A DNA stretch of 7,458 nucleotides, from assembly GCA_023136735.1 (NCBI GenBank), contig JAGLQQ010000218.1, positions 1 to 7,458 on the forward strand, written 5' to 3'. Below are positions 1 through 6,870 of this stretch, piece by piece (positions within the stretch are counted from its first letter, which is position 1; every line of letters begins with the position of its first letter). This DNA is from Candidatus Omnitrophota bacterium (lineage in GTDB: Bacteria; Omnitrophota; Gorgyraeia; B26-G9). Both the position numbers and the translations under genes were made by a program. The notes beneath the pieces were generated by a model. That model was not told the DNA's origin. It worked only from the letters and a program-made list of their open reading frames with translations, and did not search any database.

Positions 1-26
1 CCCTTTAACCCTATTCCTCTTTTTCC

Positions 27-55
27 TCGACTTTTCAGCCTAAAAATATTAAAAT
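27..55 (+). promoter_or_regulatory. Possible sigma70-type promoter of the carbonic anhydrase gene
   Basis: TCGACT (27-32, four of six matches to TTGACA) is followed after exactly 17 nt by TAAAAT (50-55, five of six matches to TATAAT). Transcription would start near 62 and give a leader of about 40 nt before the ATG at 104. The region is AT-rich, so chance matches are likely; this is a pattern match only. Confidence 0.3.
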
Positions 56-93
56 ATACCCATCTAACTAAAGACCTTGTTTAAAAAACAGAA

Positions 94-98
94 AAGGA
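94..98 (+). promoter_or_regulatory. Ribosome binding site that sets the carbonic anhydrase start
   Basis: AAGGA lies 5 nt before the ATG at 104. It supports that ATG over the in-frame TTG at 77, which has no purine-rich site in front of it. Confidence 0.6.
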
Positions 99-103
99 TA
101 CGC

Positions 104-733
104 ATGAAGGTTTTGAATAAAATTTTTGATAACAATAAAAAATGGGCAGAAAAAATAAAGAAAACCGACCCTGAATTCTTCTCCAAGCTCTCCAAACAGC
201 AAAACCCAGAATATTTATGGATCGGCTGTTCCGACAGCCGTGTGCCGGCTAGTGAAATCGTCGGTATGATGCCAGGCGAGATATTTGTCCATAGGAACAT
301 TGCTAATGTCGTCGTTCACACTGACCTAAACTGCCTATCAGTAATTCAATATGCTGTAGATGTATTAAAGGTCAAACATATTATTATCTGCGGCCACTAT
401 GGATGCGGCGGCATTAAAGCCTCGCTGGACAACCAAGAGCATGGATTAATCGATAATTGGCTTAGAAATATCAAGGATATTTATCGCTACCATCAAGGAA
501 AAATTGATGCCTTAGAAGATGAAAATGAAAAAGTAAATTTATTATGCGAGCTCAATGTCATTGAGCAGGCAGCAAATATCTGCCACACTACGATCGTTCA
601 GAGCGCTTGGAAATCAGGACAGGAATTAGCAGTTCATGGCTGGATATACAGCATTGAAGATGGCATATTAAAAGATTTAAATGTCCGCGTAACAAACAAA
701 GATGATATATCTCAGACACACAGAATAAAATAG
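104..733 (+). CDS. can: Beta-class carbonic anhydrase (Can type)
   Basis: This cytoplasmic zinc enzyme interconverts CO2 and bicarbonate, supplying bicarbonate to carboxylases. The 209-residue protein has all beta-class landmarks: CSDSR at 42-46 gives zinc ligand Cys42 and the catalytic Asp44-Arg46 pair, and HYGCGG at 98-103 gives ligands His98 and Cys101. These positions are the same as in E. coli Can. Trp39, Arg64 and Tyr182 match the Trp/Arg/Tyr set forming the non-catalytic bicarbonate site of the H. influenzae type enzyme, so it is probably a type II, bicarbonate-regulated enzyme. There is no signal peptide. Length is close to the family norm (about 220 residues). The ATG at 104 was chosen because AAGGA precedes it by 5 nt; a TTG at 77 would add nine Lys/Arg-rich residues with no ribosome binding site. 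The following gene lies 60 nt downstream in the same frame. Confidence 0.96.
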   Translation: MKVLNKIFDNNKKWAEKIKKTDPEFFSKLSKQQNPEYLWIGCSDSRVPASEIVGMMPGEIFVHRNIANVVVHTDLNCLSVIQYAVDVLKVKHIIICGHYGCGGIKASLDNQEHGLIDNWLRNIKDIYRYHQGKIDALEDENEKVNLLCELNVIEQAANICHTTIVQSAWKSGQELAVHGWIYSIEDGILKDLNVRVTNKDDISQTHRIK

Positions 734-793
734 CACTTTACAACCGGCAAATTCGCTGTCCCCCAAAGTAATCTTGCCATCGGCATAAAAACC

Positions 794-1771
794 ATGAAAA
801 CTATTAAAATTAAATATCTAAAAATATTAATTTTAATTATATGTATATATTTATTAGGCCTTATCCAACTATTTAATTGTTTGCTGCATAAATACAGCTC
901 TCCCGACATCAAATCAATTGAGCCCAAAAACTACAAGCCAAATCTAAGTATTTACAATTTTCGCAATTATACTGGAGAACATACAACTCCGTTCAAAAAA
1001 AAATATAATGTTAGCTTTAATAGTTTTGGTTCACGCAACCTATTTAAAATAGCTTCCACAAGAGAAGATCAACGAATAGTATTATTAGGAGATTCTTTCT
1101 TCTTTGGATCAGGCTTGAACGACAACGAAACAGTTTCCTATTTTCTAAACAAAATTGACAATGATAATAAATATATAAATTTAGCGTTAATTGGTGCGAA
1201 TATTAATGATTCTGTAGCTAATTATTTTTCAAAATGGGCAAACATGCCTGCTCCTAAAGTTATAGTCTTTCAAATCATATGGGGAAATGATATCTGCGCT
1301 TCATCATTAATACAGCAAAAAGCTCAAGAAATCATAAAAAATGACTGCAAGTATTTGCTTTTACCTTTACGTCACATTCTGCTAAGAGACATTTTTCTTC
1401 CTTATTACCTTTCTAAAATATATGAAAAAATACACCAGGATTTAACCTCTAAGCGCTTCCATGAATATATAATCAAGCCCTTAAGCCGTCTTGCTGAAAC
1501 ACAAAGTAAATTGGTGATAATCGCATTTGATTCTGCGGATTATAATAAGAATTATGAAAAAAAATTAAAAGACTATTGTTTGAGCAATGGAATATATTTT
1601 TACCGGCTAGACGAAATTTTGGAACAGAAATATCTATACTGCAGAATTTCAACGAAAGACAGACACCCAAACGCGGAATTCAATAAACAGCTAGCATTTA
1701 AAATCAAGGCTCTATTGAAAACTAAGGTTTTCAACGATACACCACCGCTATCTAAGGCAATTGCTAAGTAA
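794..1771 (+). CDS. Membrane-anchored SGNH/GDSL hydrolase-like protein
   Basis: This is a 325-residue protein, probably an esterase, lipase-like or O-acyl-modifying enzyme; substrate unknown. A basic N-terminus followed by a hydrophobic helix (about residues 9-27) suggests an uncleaved anchor with the rest in the periplasm. The SGNH blocks are in order: GDSFFFGSG at 99-107 with nucleophile Ser101, Gly134 (block II), WGND at 163-166 with Asn165 (block III), and DRHPN at 289-293 with the likely Asp289/His291 pair. The spacing DRH is one residue shorter than the classical DxxH, as also occurs in envelope-modifying SGNH families. No Shine-Dalgarno sequence precedes the ATG, and it is the only ATG, GTG or TTG between the upstream in-frame UAG (731-733) and the helix. 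The gene is much more AT-rich than its neighbours, hinting at separate ancestry. Family membership is well supported; function is inferred. Confidence 0.85.
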   Translation: MKTIKIKYLKILILIICIYLLGLIQLFNCLLHKYSSPDIKSIEPKNYKPNLSIYNFRNYTGEHTTPFKKKYNVSFNSFGSRNLFKIASTREDQRIVLLGDSFFFGSGLNDNETVSYFLNKIDNDNKYINLALIGANINDSVANYFSKWANMPAPKVIVFQIIWGNDICASSLIQQKAQEIIKNDCKYLLLPLRHILLRDIFLPYYLSKIYEKIHQDLTSKRFHEYIIKPLSRLAETQSKLVIIAFDSADYNKNYEKKLKDYCLSNGIYFYRLDEILEQKYLYCRISTKDRHPNAEFNKQLAFKIKALLKTKVFNDTPPLSKAIAK

Positions 1772-1885
1772 GGTTCAACACCATAGTTGATTTTAAAACC
1801 CATACCCTAATCTTAATACAGAAACAACCAATAACAAAACTCTGCCACTTTAAGCCGCAACCTATCTTTTTTAATTTCTAATATT
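1772..1885. other. Convergent intergenic spacer without clear features
   Basis: This 114-nt AT-rich spacer separates the SGNH gene from the oppositely oriented DUF2892 gene. Only a weak hairpin (TCAAC 1775-1779, GTTGA 1786-1790, then TTTT) follows the SGNH stop; it is too weak to call a terminator with confidence. No hairpin was found for the minus-strand operon end. Confidence 0.5.
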
Positions 1886-2086
1886 TTACTTATGCTTCAA
1901 CCCCAGCTTTTTAAAAACAATCTCCGGCAGGCAAAATCCGGTAATGCCTGATTGGAACAGATTAATTCCGATGAAAATCGTAAATAAAAGCCACCATGGG
2001 CTTACAAAATAAACAAGCGCCGCTGAAATCAAGACCATAACTCCGGCAAATATGCGTACTGCGTCTTCAATATTAATTTGTTTCAT
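1886..2086 (-). CDS. DUF2892 (YgaP-like transmembrane domain) small membrane protein
   Basis: This 66-residue inner-membrane protein resembles the DUF2892 family, the membrane part of YgaP-type proteins that otherwise carry a rhodanese domain. The sequence opens with the family-like NIEDAVRIFAG, has two hydrophobic helices (about 12-29 and 31-46) and then SGITGFC (46-52), matching the conserved Gly-rich, Cys-containing end of the family (usually TGxxGxCP). No rhodanese domain is attached. GAGGAG (2090-2095) sits just upstream of the ATG. The gene starts 16 nt after the barrel gene stops and is the last gene of the minus-strand operon. DUF2892 genes often occur near sulfur and thiol-redox genes and ArsR-type regulators, which fits the glutaredoxin and ArsR remnant upstream. 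The biochemical role of stand-alone DUF2892 proteins is not established. Confidence 0.8.
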   Translation of the reverse strand: MKQINIEDAVRIFAGVMVLISAALVYFVSPWWLLFTIFIGINLFQSGITGFCLPEIVFKKLGLKHK

Positions 2087-2102
2087 GAGCTCCTCAATTG
2101 TT

Positions 2103-3518
2103 TTAAAAACTGTATTTCACTCTTGAGTATATATTTTTATTATGTTCACTCTGTCCGAATTCCGTATGCGTATCTTCTCCCCAAGGCAGATTTGCCCCAA
2201 AAGTAAGTTTCAAAGCATCGTTTAGATCATAATCCATTGTCGGCCTGATATATCCGTCTAGATCAGAGGGAGAAAAGAAAATAAAAAGTCCTGCCCGCAC
2301 AGTCTGATTTTTATACAATTTTGTTATCCTCATTGTATTCAAGTGACGATATTCATCCCATACATAATCAGCGCCCATAAGCGCGCTGCTGTAGTTATCA
2401 TAATCAAGTGTTTGTTCAAATAAATACTGCACTCCTACGCTCAAATCATTACCAAGGTCTTTTGCATATCCAACCATGAATTTAAGCGTAGAGTTTTGTA
2501 TTAGGCGGTTATCACCATTATCATCCTGCCTTGAATTATAATACCCGAATTCAGCATTAGCTATACCGCCAAGCCCCGGACCACGCAGGCTCATACCATA
2601 GGCATCAAGTCTCGGGTAGAACAATACCCTGTTCATCTCATCAAGATACCCGCGGGGAGACTTCCAGAAACCTCTAAAAAAATAGGCTGCCGCCTCATAG
2701 CTCTCAAAACTACGGTAAACCCGCATTGCGTATTCAGCATTTTCCGGATTTTGAGAAGGTTCATTTAATGTTCTCTGCGAATTAACACCCGAAATTCCGC
2801 CCTGAAACGCATCAAAAAACGACACCCTTTGTCCGTTAAACAAAGTATTAGGCTCAAATTCAGGAATGATAATAATATCCACATTGCTTATTTCAGAATA
2901 AAGCGATGCCTTAATCCCATCGCTTGGCTTTTTTAAATATTCATCATCGCGTCCGATATAAAAAGAAACATAGTCCTTGGGGAAAAGATCATTAATGAAA
3001 AGATAATCGCCTGTGCCCCAAGTAAAAACCTGTCTTCCTGCCTTTAAGTCCAGCCAGCCAACAGGAGATAAAGACAGGTTTAAAAGGCGCCATTGAGCAT
3101 TAGTCCTTCCATTAAAGTATTCATCTACTGTAAAGTCGGCCTTAGCATCTATTGCTGCCATCCAGTCAACAAGTGCCTTGTTCCATTCGGGATAAAGCTT
3201 TGTCTTAATCTGAAGCCTCTGCTCAAACAGATTGAATTCATCCCGCTTGGTACTGTCATTCCCTAACTTAAGACCTAGATCATTTTCAAAAAATCCGTTT
3301 ATACGCGGACCGTTCTCCCCGATTTTAAAACCAGCATACACAGGCGTCTGCGTAATACAGACAATTAAAAAACTTAGCACCAAGACACTGTTGAAAAATG
3401 TGCAGATGCAAGGCATTCGCAAATGAACGCGGAGGCGTACTTGCTGTACGCCGCACAAGTAAAAGAGTGAATAACGCAGCAGATGTGCGTTTTCCAGCAG
3501 TGTCTTCAATTTAGCCAT
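2103..3518 (-). CDS. DUF1302-like outer-membrane beta-barrel protein with a repeat insertion in its signal peptide
   Basis: This is a 471-residue putative outer-membrane channel or receptor. From residue 63 on it is barrel-like: alternating aromatic and polar strands, no long hydrophobic helix, and a C-terminus ending VKYSF, the aromatic end read by the BAM machinery. GRQVFTWGTGDY (161-172), the following DLFPKDYVSF and PEFEPN (about 217-222) resemble the W-G-D and P-x-FEPN signatures of DUF1302-type proteins. The hydrophobic export core is at 45-56, with likely cleavage after VYA (60-62). Residues 7-44 are translated from an inserted inverted-repeat element, so the mature protein should be normal but the pre-sequence is unusually long. 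The ATG at 3518 overlaps the LolA-like stop by 13 nt and has GGAGG (3530-3534) 11 nt upstream. An ATG inside the repeat (3414-3416) would give a shorter pre-sequence but has no ribosome binding site. The specific family is less certain than the barrel call. Confidence 0.82.
   Translation of the reverse strand: MAKLKTLLENAHLLRYSLFYLCGVQQVRLRVHLRMPCICTFFNSVLVLSFLIVCITQTPVYAGFKIGENGPRINGFFENDLGLKLGNDSTKRDEFNLFEQRLQIKTKLYPEWNKALVDWMAAIDAKADFTVDEYFNGRTNAQWRLLNLSLSPVGWLDLKAGRQVFTWGTGDYLFINDLFPKDYVSFYIGRDDEYLKKPSDGIKASLYSEISNVDIIIIPEFEPNTLFNGQRVSFFDAFQGGISGVNSQRTLNEPSQNPENAEYAMRVYRSFESYEAAAYFFRGFWKSPRGYLDEMNRVLFYPRLDAYGMSLRGPGLGGIANAEFGYYNSRQDDNGDNRLIQNSTLKFMVGYAKDLGNDLSVGVQYLFEQTLDYDNYSSALMGADYVWDEYRHLNTMRITKLYKNQTVRAGLFIFFSPSDLDGYIRPTMDYDLNDALKLTFGANLPWGEDTHTEFGQSEHNKNIYSRVKYSF
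3383..3505. repeat. MITE-like inverted-repeat element inserted in frame in the barrel gene
   Basis: The 27-bp ends 3383-3409 and 3479-3505 are inverted repeats matching at 20 of 27 positions; both begin AGACACTG and continue YTGRAAAA. The motif CAGATG also occurs near both ends. In the centre GGCGTAC (3434-3440) and GTACGCC (3446-3452) form a perfect 7-bp stem around a TTGCT loop. The architecture (CTGTTGAAAAA ... GCAGATG ... GTAC palindrome ... CAGATG ... TTTTCCAGCAG) resembles dispersed intergenic repeats I recall from Deltaproteobacteria and related genomes. No transposase is encoded, so a non-autonomous element is the best reading. It supplies 38 codons (residues 7-44) to the barrel gene without a stop. 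No clear target-site duplication is visible. Confidence 0.75.
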
Positions 3519-4309
3519 TTTCTTGGCGGCCTCCGTAAGTAGCGCTCAGTAAATATTTCATCCTCAATCCCCAGGTCATATTCAACATTTAAAAAATCAA
3601 TAACCGTGTTTGAGCCTACTGCCAGATCCGTTGCCTTTGATTTAGTCACTGTCGGGTGCCCGTTTATATCTTTTACTTCAATCGCCTCAACTATTTTGTA
3701 AAGCTTTCCCTGTTTATCATAATATTCCGCTTTTACAGGCACAAAATTGCTTTTCTGGATATAAACCTCAAAGTAGGAGAATTCTACATCTGCTGAATCC
3801 TTAGGTGTGTTTTTTATTTTAAAGACATCGCCTTCACTTGATATTAGTTCATGATTATCTAAAGCCAAACCTCTGCCGGAGATATCCTCATAAACAAAAT
3901 TGCTTCCAACAAAACTTGAACGATTATCATTTGCGGCAATGCGTCGGACCAGATCAAGGGCCGGCAGATATAACCAGCGGTCATCGTCGCGGTCTAAATA
4001 TTTCCAAACCATATATACCATATCCTGAACATCAGCCGGTTTATTAAAATAAACATAATATTTCTGTTCTTTTCCGTCCTCTATATCAAAACGTAAAATC
4101 GTAAACTCCCGCACCCTGTTTCTGCCTTGAGCATCAGTAATCGTCATCTTTACATTAGAACGTCCGTCTTTTCCTTCATAATAAGCAACATTATTAGCCT
4201 TTACTATTATCTCCTCAACTGTTTCAGCTGCTATAATTTTATTAGGAGACATTAACAATAAACAAAAAACTATACCAAAAAACAAACTTTTAGTTATCAA
4301 CTTAATCAC
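3506..4309 (-). CDS. LolA-like outer membrane lipoprotein-sorting family protein (PF17131 type)
   Basis: This is a 267-residue exported periplasmic protein of the LolA_like family, whose members share the open beta-barrel lipid-binding fold of LolA. It carries a signal peptide (basic start, hydrophobic 8-20, likely cleavage after IIAA at 25-28) with no lipobox cysteine. The family signatures are clear: DDRWLYLPALDLVRRI (109-124), NRSSFVGSNFVYEDI (129-143) and the C-terminal ERYLRRPPRKW (255-265). It probably carries a lipid or other hydrophobic molecule between the RND pump and the outer membrane; substrate is not deducible. The start is GTG at 4309: AAGGAGGAG (4315-4323) is 5 nt upstream, and GTGA overlaps the RND stop by 4 nt, so translation is probably coupled. 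An ATG at 4342 would add eleven residues that are only the translated ribosome binding site. Its 3' end overlaps the barrel gene by 13 nt. Confidence 0.9.
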   Translation of the reverse strand: MIKLITKSLFFGIVFCLLLMSPNKIIAAETVEEIIVKANNVAYYEGKDGRSNVKMTITDAQGRNRVREFTILRFDIEDGKEQKYYVYFNKPADVQDMVYMVWKYLDRDDDRWLYLPALDLVRRIAANDNRSSFVGSNFVYEDISGRGLALDNHELISSEGDVFKIKNTPKDSADVEFSYFEVYIQKSNFVPVKAEYYDKQGKLYKIVEAIEVKDINGHPTVTKSKATDLAVGSNTVIDFLNVEYDLGIEDEIFTERYLRRPPRKWLN

Positions 4310-6840
4310 TTTTTCTCCTCCTTCTCGTTTCCCGTAAAACAAAATTTATGGTCTGAAATCTTTGAGCAAATTCCGCCCATAACCGCTACCACTGCAATGC
4401 TGACAACTAAAGCCGCGCTCCAGGAAACTTGAGTATATCCGCGAAGGATATAAACAACCGCCACTGAAACAGCCACCGCAATGACCTGGCAGTACTTACA
4501 GTTACAGAGCATCTTTCCTCTCCCTTTATTAAACACAATCCCGGGCAATACCGTCATGATCGCAGGCAATATAAAAAGCGTTACGATACTTGAGATAAAC
4601 ATGATCATAAACATAAAAAATCCTACTGTGCGGTAAGGAATAAGCGGCGCAACCAAAAGCGGCAAGAAGCCAATCGCAATAACAAATGCGTTTCTTGTGA
4701 TCGCCCGAGCCGGCCCCTTAAACAATTCCTTTGATGCCTTCTCCCAACTTCCGCTTATTGCATAAAGCTCTCTCGCCCTTTGAATAAAGTGAATAGCAAA
4801 GTCTATGGAAAGCCCTAGGGTCAAAGCAGACAAAACAGCAACCGGCATATCATAATCCTTGCCTATAAATCCCAGCAAACTATAGATAAAAACTATTGTT
4901 AGCGTCAGAGGAATCATTGAAATTAGCCCGCGCATTGGAGAACGGAACAGAAAAGTCATCATGAAAAATACAATAATAAAACTACCGATAAAATTCATGA
5001 GCATCCCCAGCACCATCTTATTTTGCCAAACAACATTTATATAGGTCAACCCCGCCCAATTGTGCTCTATTTCGAACGGAGATTTATTATTCTTTAAATA
5101 TTCATCCACTTGCTTAAGCACTTTATCAGTGTCCCTGTTGTCACCACTCTTAAGCTGTATCCATATATTTACCTTATCATAATCCGGTGTTGTCATATGC
5201 CACAAGTCATCAGGTTTATGTGAGTTCTCATAAGATATCAGACATTGCGCTATAGCACGCTTTGTTTTAGGAATCACATTATTTGTCCTATCCCCTCCCA
5301 GTAATTCATAATACACCTTTTTTACAACATCAGGCAGTGCCGTGGTTTTACCCACATTGCCCTTTTCAACCAGCAGCTTCTGTAATTTTTCGACATACTC
5401 AAGCATTTTAGGTTCAATAAACACCTGCGCTTTTTTATCTTTTGCCGCTAAAACAAGATAGGCCGTATATGTCCCAGCAAAATGCTTATTTAATATTTTA
5501 TCAGCAACTCTAATCTGATGGTTTTTATTAAACCAGCGAACAGGATTGTCGTTTACATTAATCCGCGTTATACCATATAAAGAAATCACCGCGACAATTA
5601 TACTTAAAGCAATTATAAGTTTACTTCGCTTTATGGAAAATCTACGTATTGAGCTCAACACATTATCAATTATTCCGTGATGATCCTCAGATTGAGAATC
5701 CGCCGCCTTAAATTTATCAAATGATTTTTCACTCATTAATGAAATATATGCCGGAATAAGTGTAAGAGTCAACACCCAGGCAATCATAACCCCGCTTGCC
5801 ACAAATACTCCAAATGTCTGTACCGGAGGAATCGGTGAAAATGACAGAGAGAAAAATCCTACAGCCGAAGTAAGCGATGTAAACAGCATCGGAGTAAAAA
5901 GCTCATCCATAACCGCAAAAACAGTTTTTCTCTTATCCTGAAGTAAGCGGTACTTATCAAAAAACTCACTTAAAATATGCACCGAGTCAAGTACAGCTAT
6001 TGGCATTAAAAAGATAGGTATCATCGAACTCATAATATGCACAGGAAATCCAAAGCCAATCAAAAGGCCCATAGTTATAAGAACTGTCGAAATGGCAAGA
6101 AGCATAGGTGAAATAATCAAAACTATGTTTCTAAAGAAAAAGAACATTAAAATAAAGATTATTAATCCGGCAAGTGGCGCAGAAATAGCCATCTGCTTAA
6201 ACATTTCAACTCCAAAGGTATCTTCAGCTACAGGCAATCCAGTAATATAATATCTATCATCGCCTTTTTCTTGCTCTACAATTGCATAAATTTCCTGAGA
6301 TACCCGGTAACTTATATTCTTGCGCTCAATAGGCACATAAACGCATACTGCCCTTCCGTTCTCAGAAACAATAGTCCCATTAAACATAGGATTATCCAAT
6401 GCTTCATCCCGGATCACTGTTGCCTGTCTCGGATTACTAATCGGACCATTCATAAGCCATTCAAATATTACAGAGCCGACAACTCCCTGGCGGATATTAT
6501 CTTTTGTAGATAGAGCTATTATCTCACGTGTTATGACCCCATCGATTTTTTTAATTTTTTCAGTTATATCGTAAATCCGATTGAGTGTTTCTACATTAAA
6601 CACACCTTGGGAATTCTTTTCATTCACTATTCCAAGAACAATAAAATCGTATATGGCAAATTCACGTTTAACTTCATGATGGAATACTCGCACAAATTCA
6701 TCTTCAGAGAGCATATTTTCCGGATCAGTGTCTACTTTAATACGAGGGAACTGAAAAGCAGCAAGTATAACTAGAACTATTGTTGCCGCAATAATTGTTT
6801 TTGGCTTATTAAAAGAAAATTCTATTAACTTTTTAAACAT
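4306..6840 (-). CDS. RND superfamily (MMPL/HAE3-type) inner-membrane transporter
   Basis: This 844-residue proton-driven transporter is probably for lipids or other hydrophobic compounds. It shows the duplicated RND plan: helix 13-30, periplasmic domain about 31-213, helix block about 216-368; then helix 406-424, periplasmic domain about 425-605, helix block about 608-770. The proton-relay-type acidic residues in TM4 are present: PIAVLDSVHIL with Asp285 in the first half and GLSIDFAIHF with Asp680 in the second. GYTG-like ITGLPV (199-204) precedes TM2 as in other family members. A tail beyond the usual end (about 775-844) carries CNCKYC (779-784), two more predicted helices (about 786-800 and 807-825) and Cys825 and Cys834. 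AAGGAGG (6846-6852) is 5 nt before the ATG. No separate membrane-fusion protein gene is nearby; the coupled LolA-like and barrel genes downstream suggest a different three-part envelope system. Confidence 0.93.
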   Translation of the reverse strand: MFKKLIEFSFNKPKTIIAATIVLVILAAFQFPRIKVDTDPENMLSEDEFVRVFHHEVKREFAIYDFIVLGIVNEKNSQGVFNVETLNRIYDITEKIKKIDGVITREIIALSTKDNIRQGVVGSVIFEWLMNGPISNPRQATVIRDEALDNPMFNGTIVSENGRAVCVYVPIERKNISYRVSQEIYAIVEQEKGDDRYYITGLPVAEDTFGVEMFKQMAISAPLAGLIIFILMFFFFRNIVLIISPMLLAISTVLITMGLLIGFGFPVHIMSSMIPIFLMPIAVLDSVHILSEFFDKYRLLQDKRKTVFAVMDELFTPMLFTSLTSAVGFFSLSFSPIPPVQTFGVFVASGVMIAWVLTLTLIPAYISLMSEKSFDKFKAADSQSEDHHGIIDNVLSSIRRFSIKRSKLIIALSIIVAVISLYGITRINVNDNPVRWFNKNHQIRVADKILNKHFAGTYTAYLVLAAKDKKAQVFIEPKMLEYVEKLQKLLVEKGNVGKTTALPDVVKKVYYELLGGDRTNNVIPKTKRAIAQCLISYENSHKPDDLWHMTTPDYDKVNIWIQLKSGDNRDTDKVLKQVDEYLKNNKSPFEIEHNWAGLTYINVVWQNKMVLGMLMNFIGSFIIVFFMMTFLFRSPMRGLISMIPLTLTIVFIYSLLGFIGKDYDMPVAVLSALTLGLSIDFAIHFIQRARELYAISGSWEKASKELFKGPARAITRNAFVIAIGFLPLLVAPLIPYRTVGFFMFMIMFISSIVTLFILPAIMTVLPGIVFNKGRGKMLCNCKYCQVIAVAVSVAVVYILRGYTQVSWSAALVVSIAVVAVMGGICSKISDHKFCFTGNEKEEKK
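4315..4323 (-). promoter_or_regulatory. Ribosome binding site that sets the GTG start of the LolA-like gene
   Basis: On the minus strand this reads AAGGAGGAG, a near-perfect anti-16S match, 5 nt before the GTG at 4309. It lies inside the last codons of the RND gene (the Glu/Lys-rich end), so the RND tail and the next gene's translation signal share sequence. Confidence 0.75.
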
Positions 6841-6845
6841 TTATT

Positions 6846-6852
6846 CCTCCTT
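6846..6852 (-). promoter_or_regulatory. Strong ribosome binding site of the RND gene
   Basis: The minus strand reads AAGGAGG, a full consensus, with 5 nt to the ATG at 6840. It shows that RND translation starts independently of the decayed ArsR frame lying just upstream. Confidence 0.75.
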
Positions 6853-6870
6853 TGCGGATGAAGGAAATCC

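Noticed and set aside
77..103. A TTG-initiated extension of the carbonic anhydrase by nine residues
   Set aside because: No ribosome binding site precedes the TTG, while AAGGA lies at good distance from the ATG at 104, and the 104 start gives zinc-ligand numbering identical to E. coli Can.
740..790. GGGGGACAGCG on the minus strand in the carbonic anhydrase-SGNH spacer as part of a REP-type repeat
   Set aside because: It resembles fragments of dispersed repeats in some genomes, but no palindrome or second copy is visible here.
1775..1794. Hairpin TCAAC/GTTGA followed by TTTT as a terminator of the SGNH gene
   Set aside because: A five-pair, AT-leaning stem with only four T residues is too weak to separate from chance.
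3232..3426. A 64-codon plus-strand open frame across the start of the barrel gene and the repeat
   Set aside because: It is antisense to the signal-peptide and first-strand coding region and has no start signal; it is a by-product of the opposite gene and the repeat.
4310..4342. An ATG start at 4342 for the LolA-like gene
   Set aside because: The added residues are encoded by the Shine-Dalgarno region itself, and the GTG at 4309 with GTGA overlap is far better supported.
6271..6513. An 80-codon plus-strand open frame inside the RND gene
   Set aside because: It is antisense to a confidently identified RND coding region, has no ribosome binding site and resembles no protein family.
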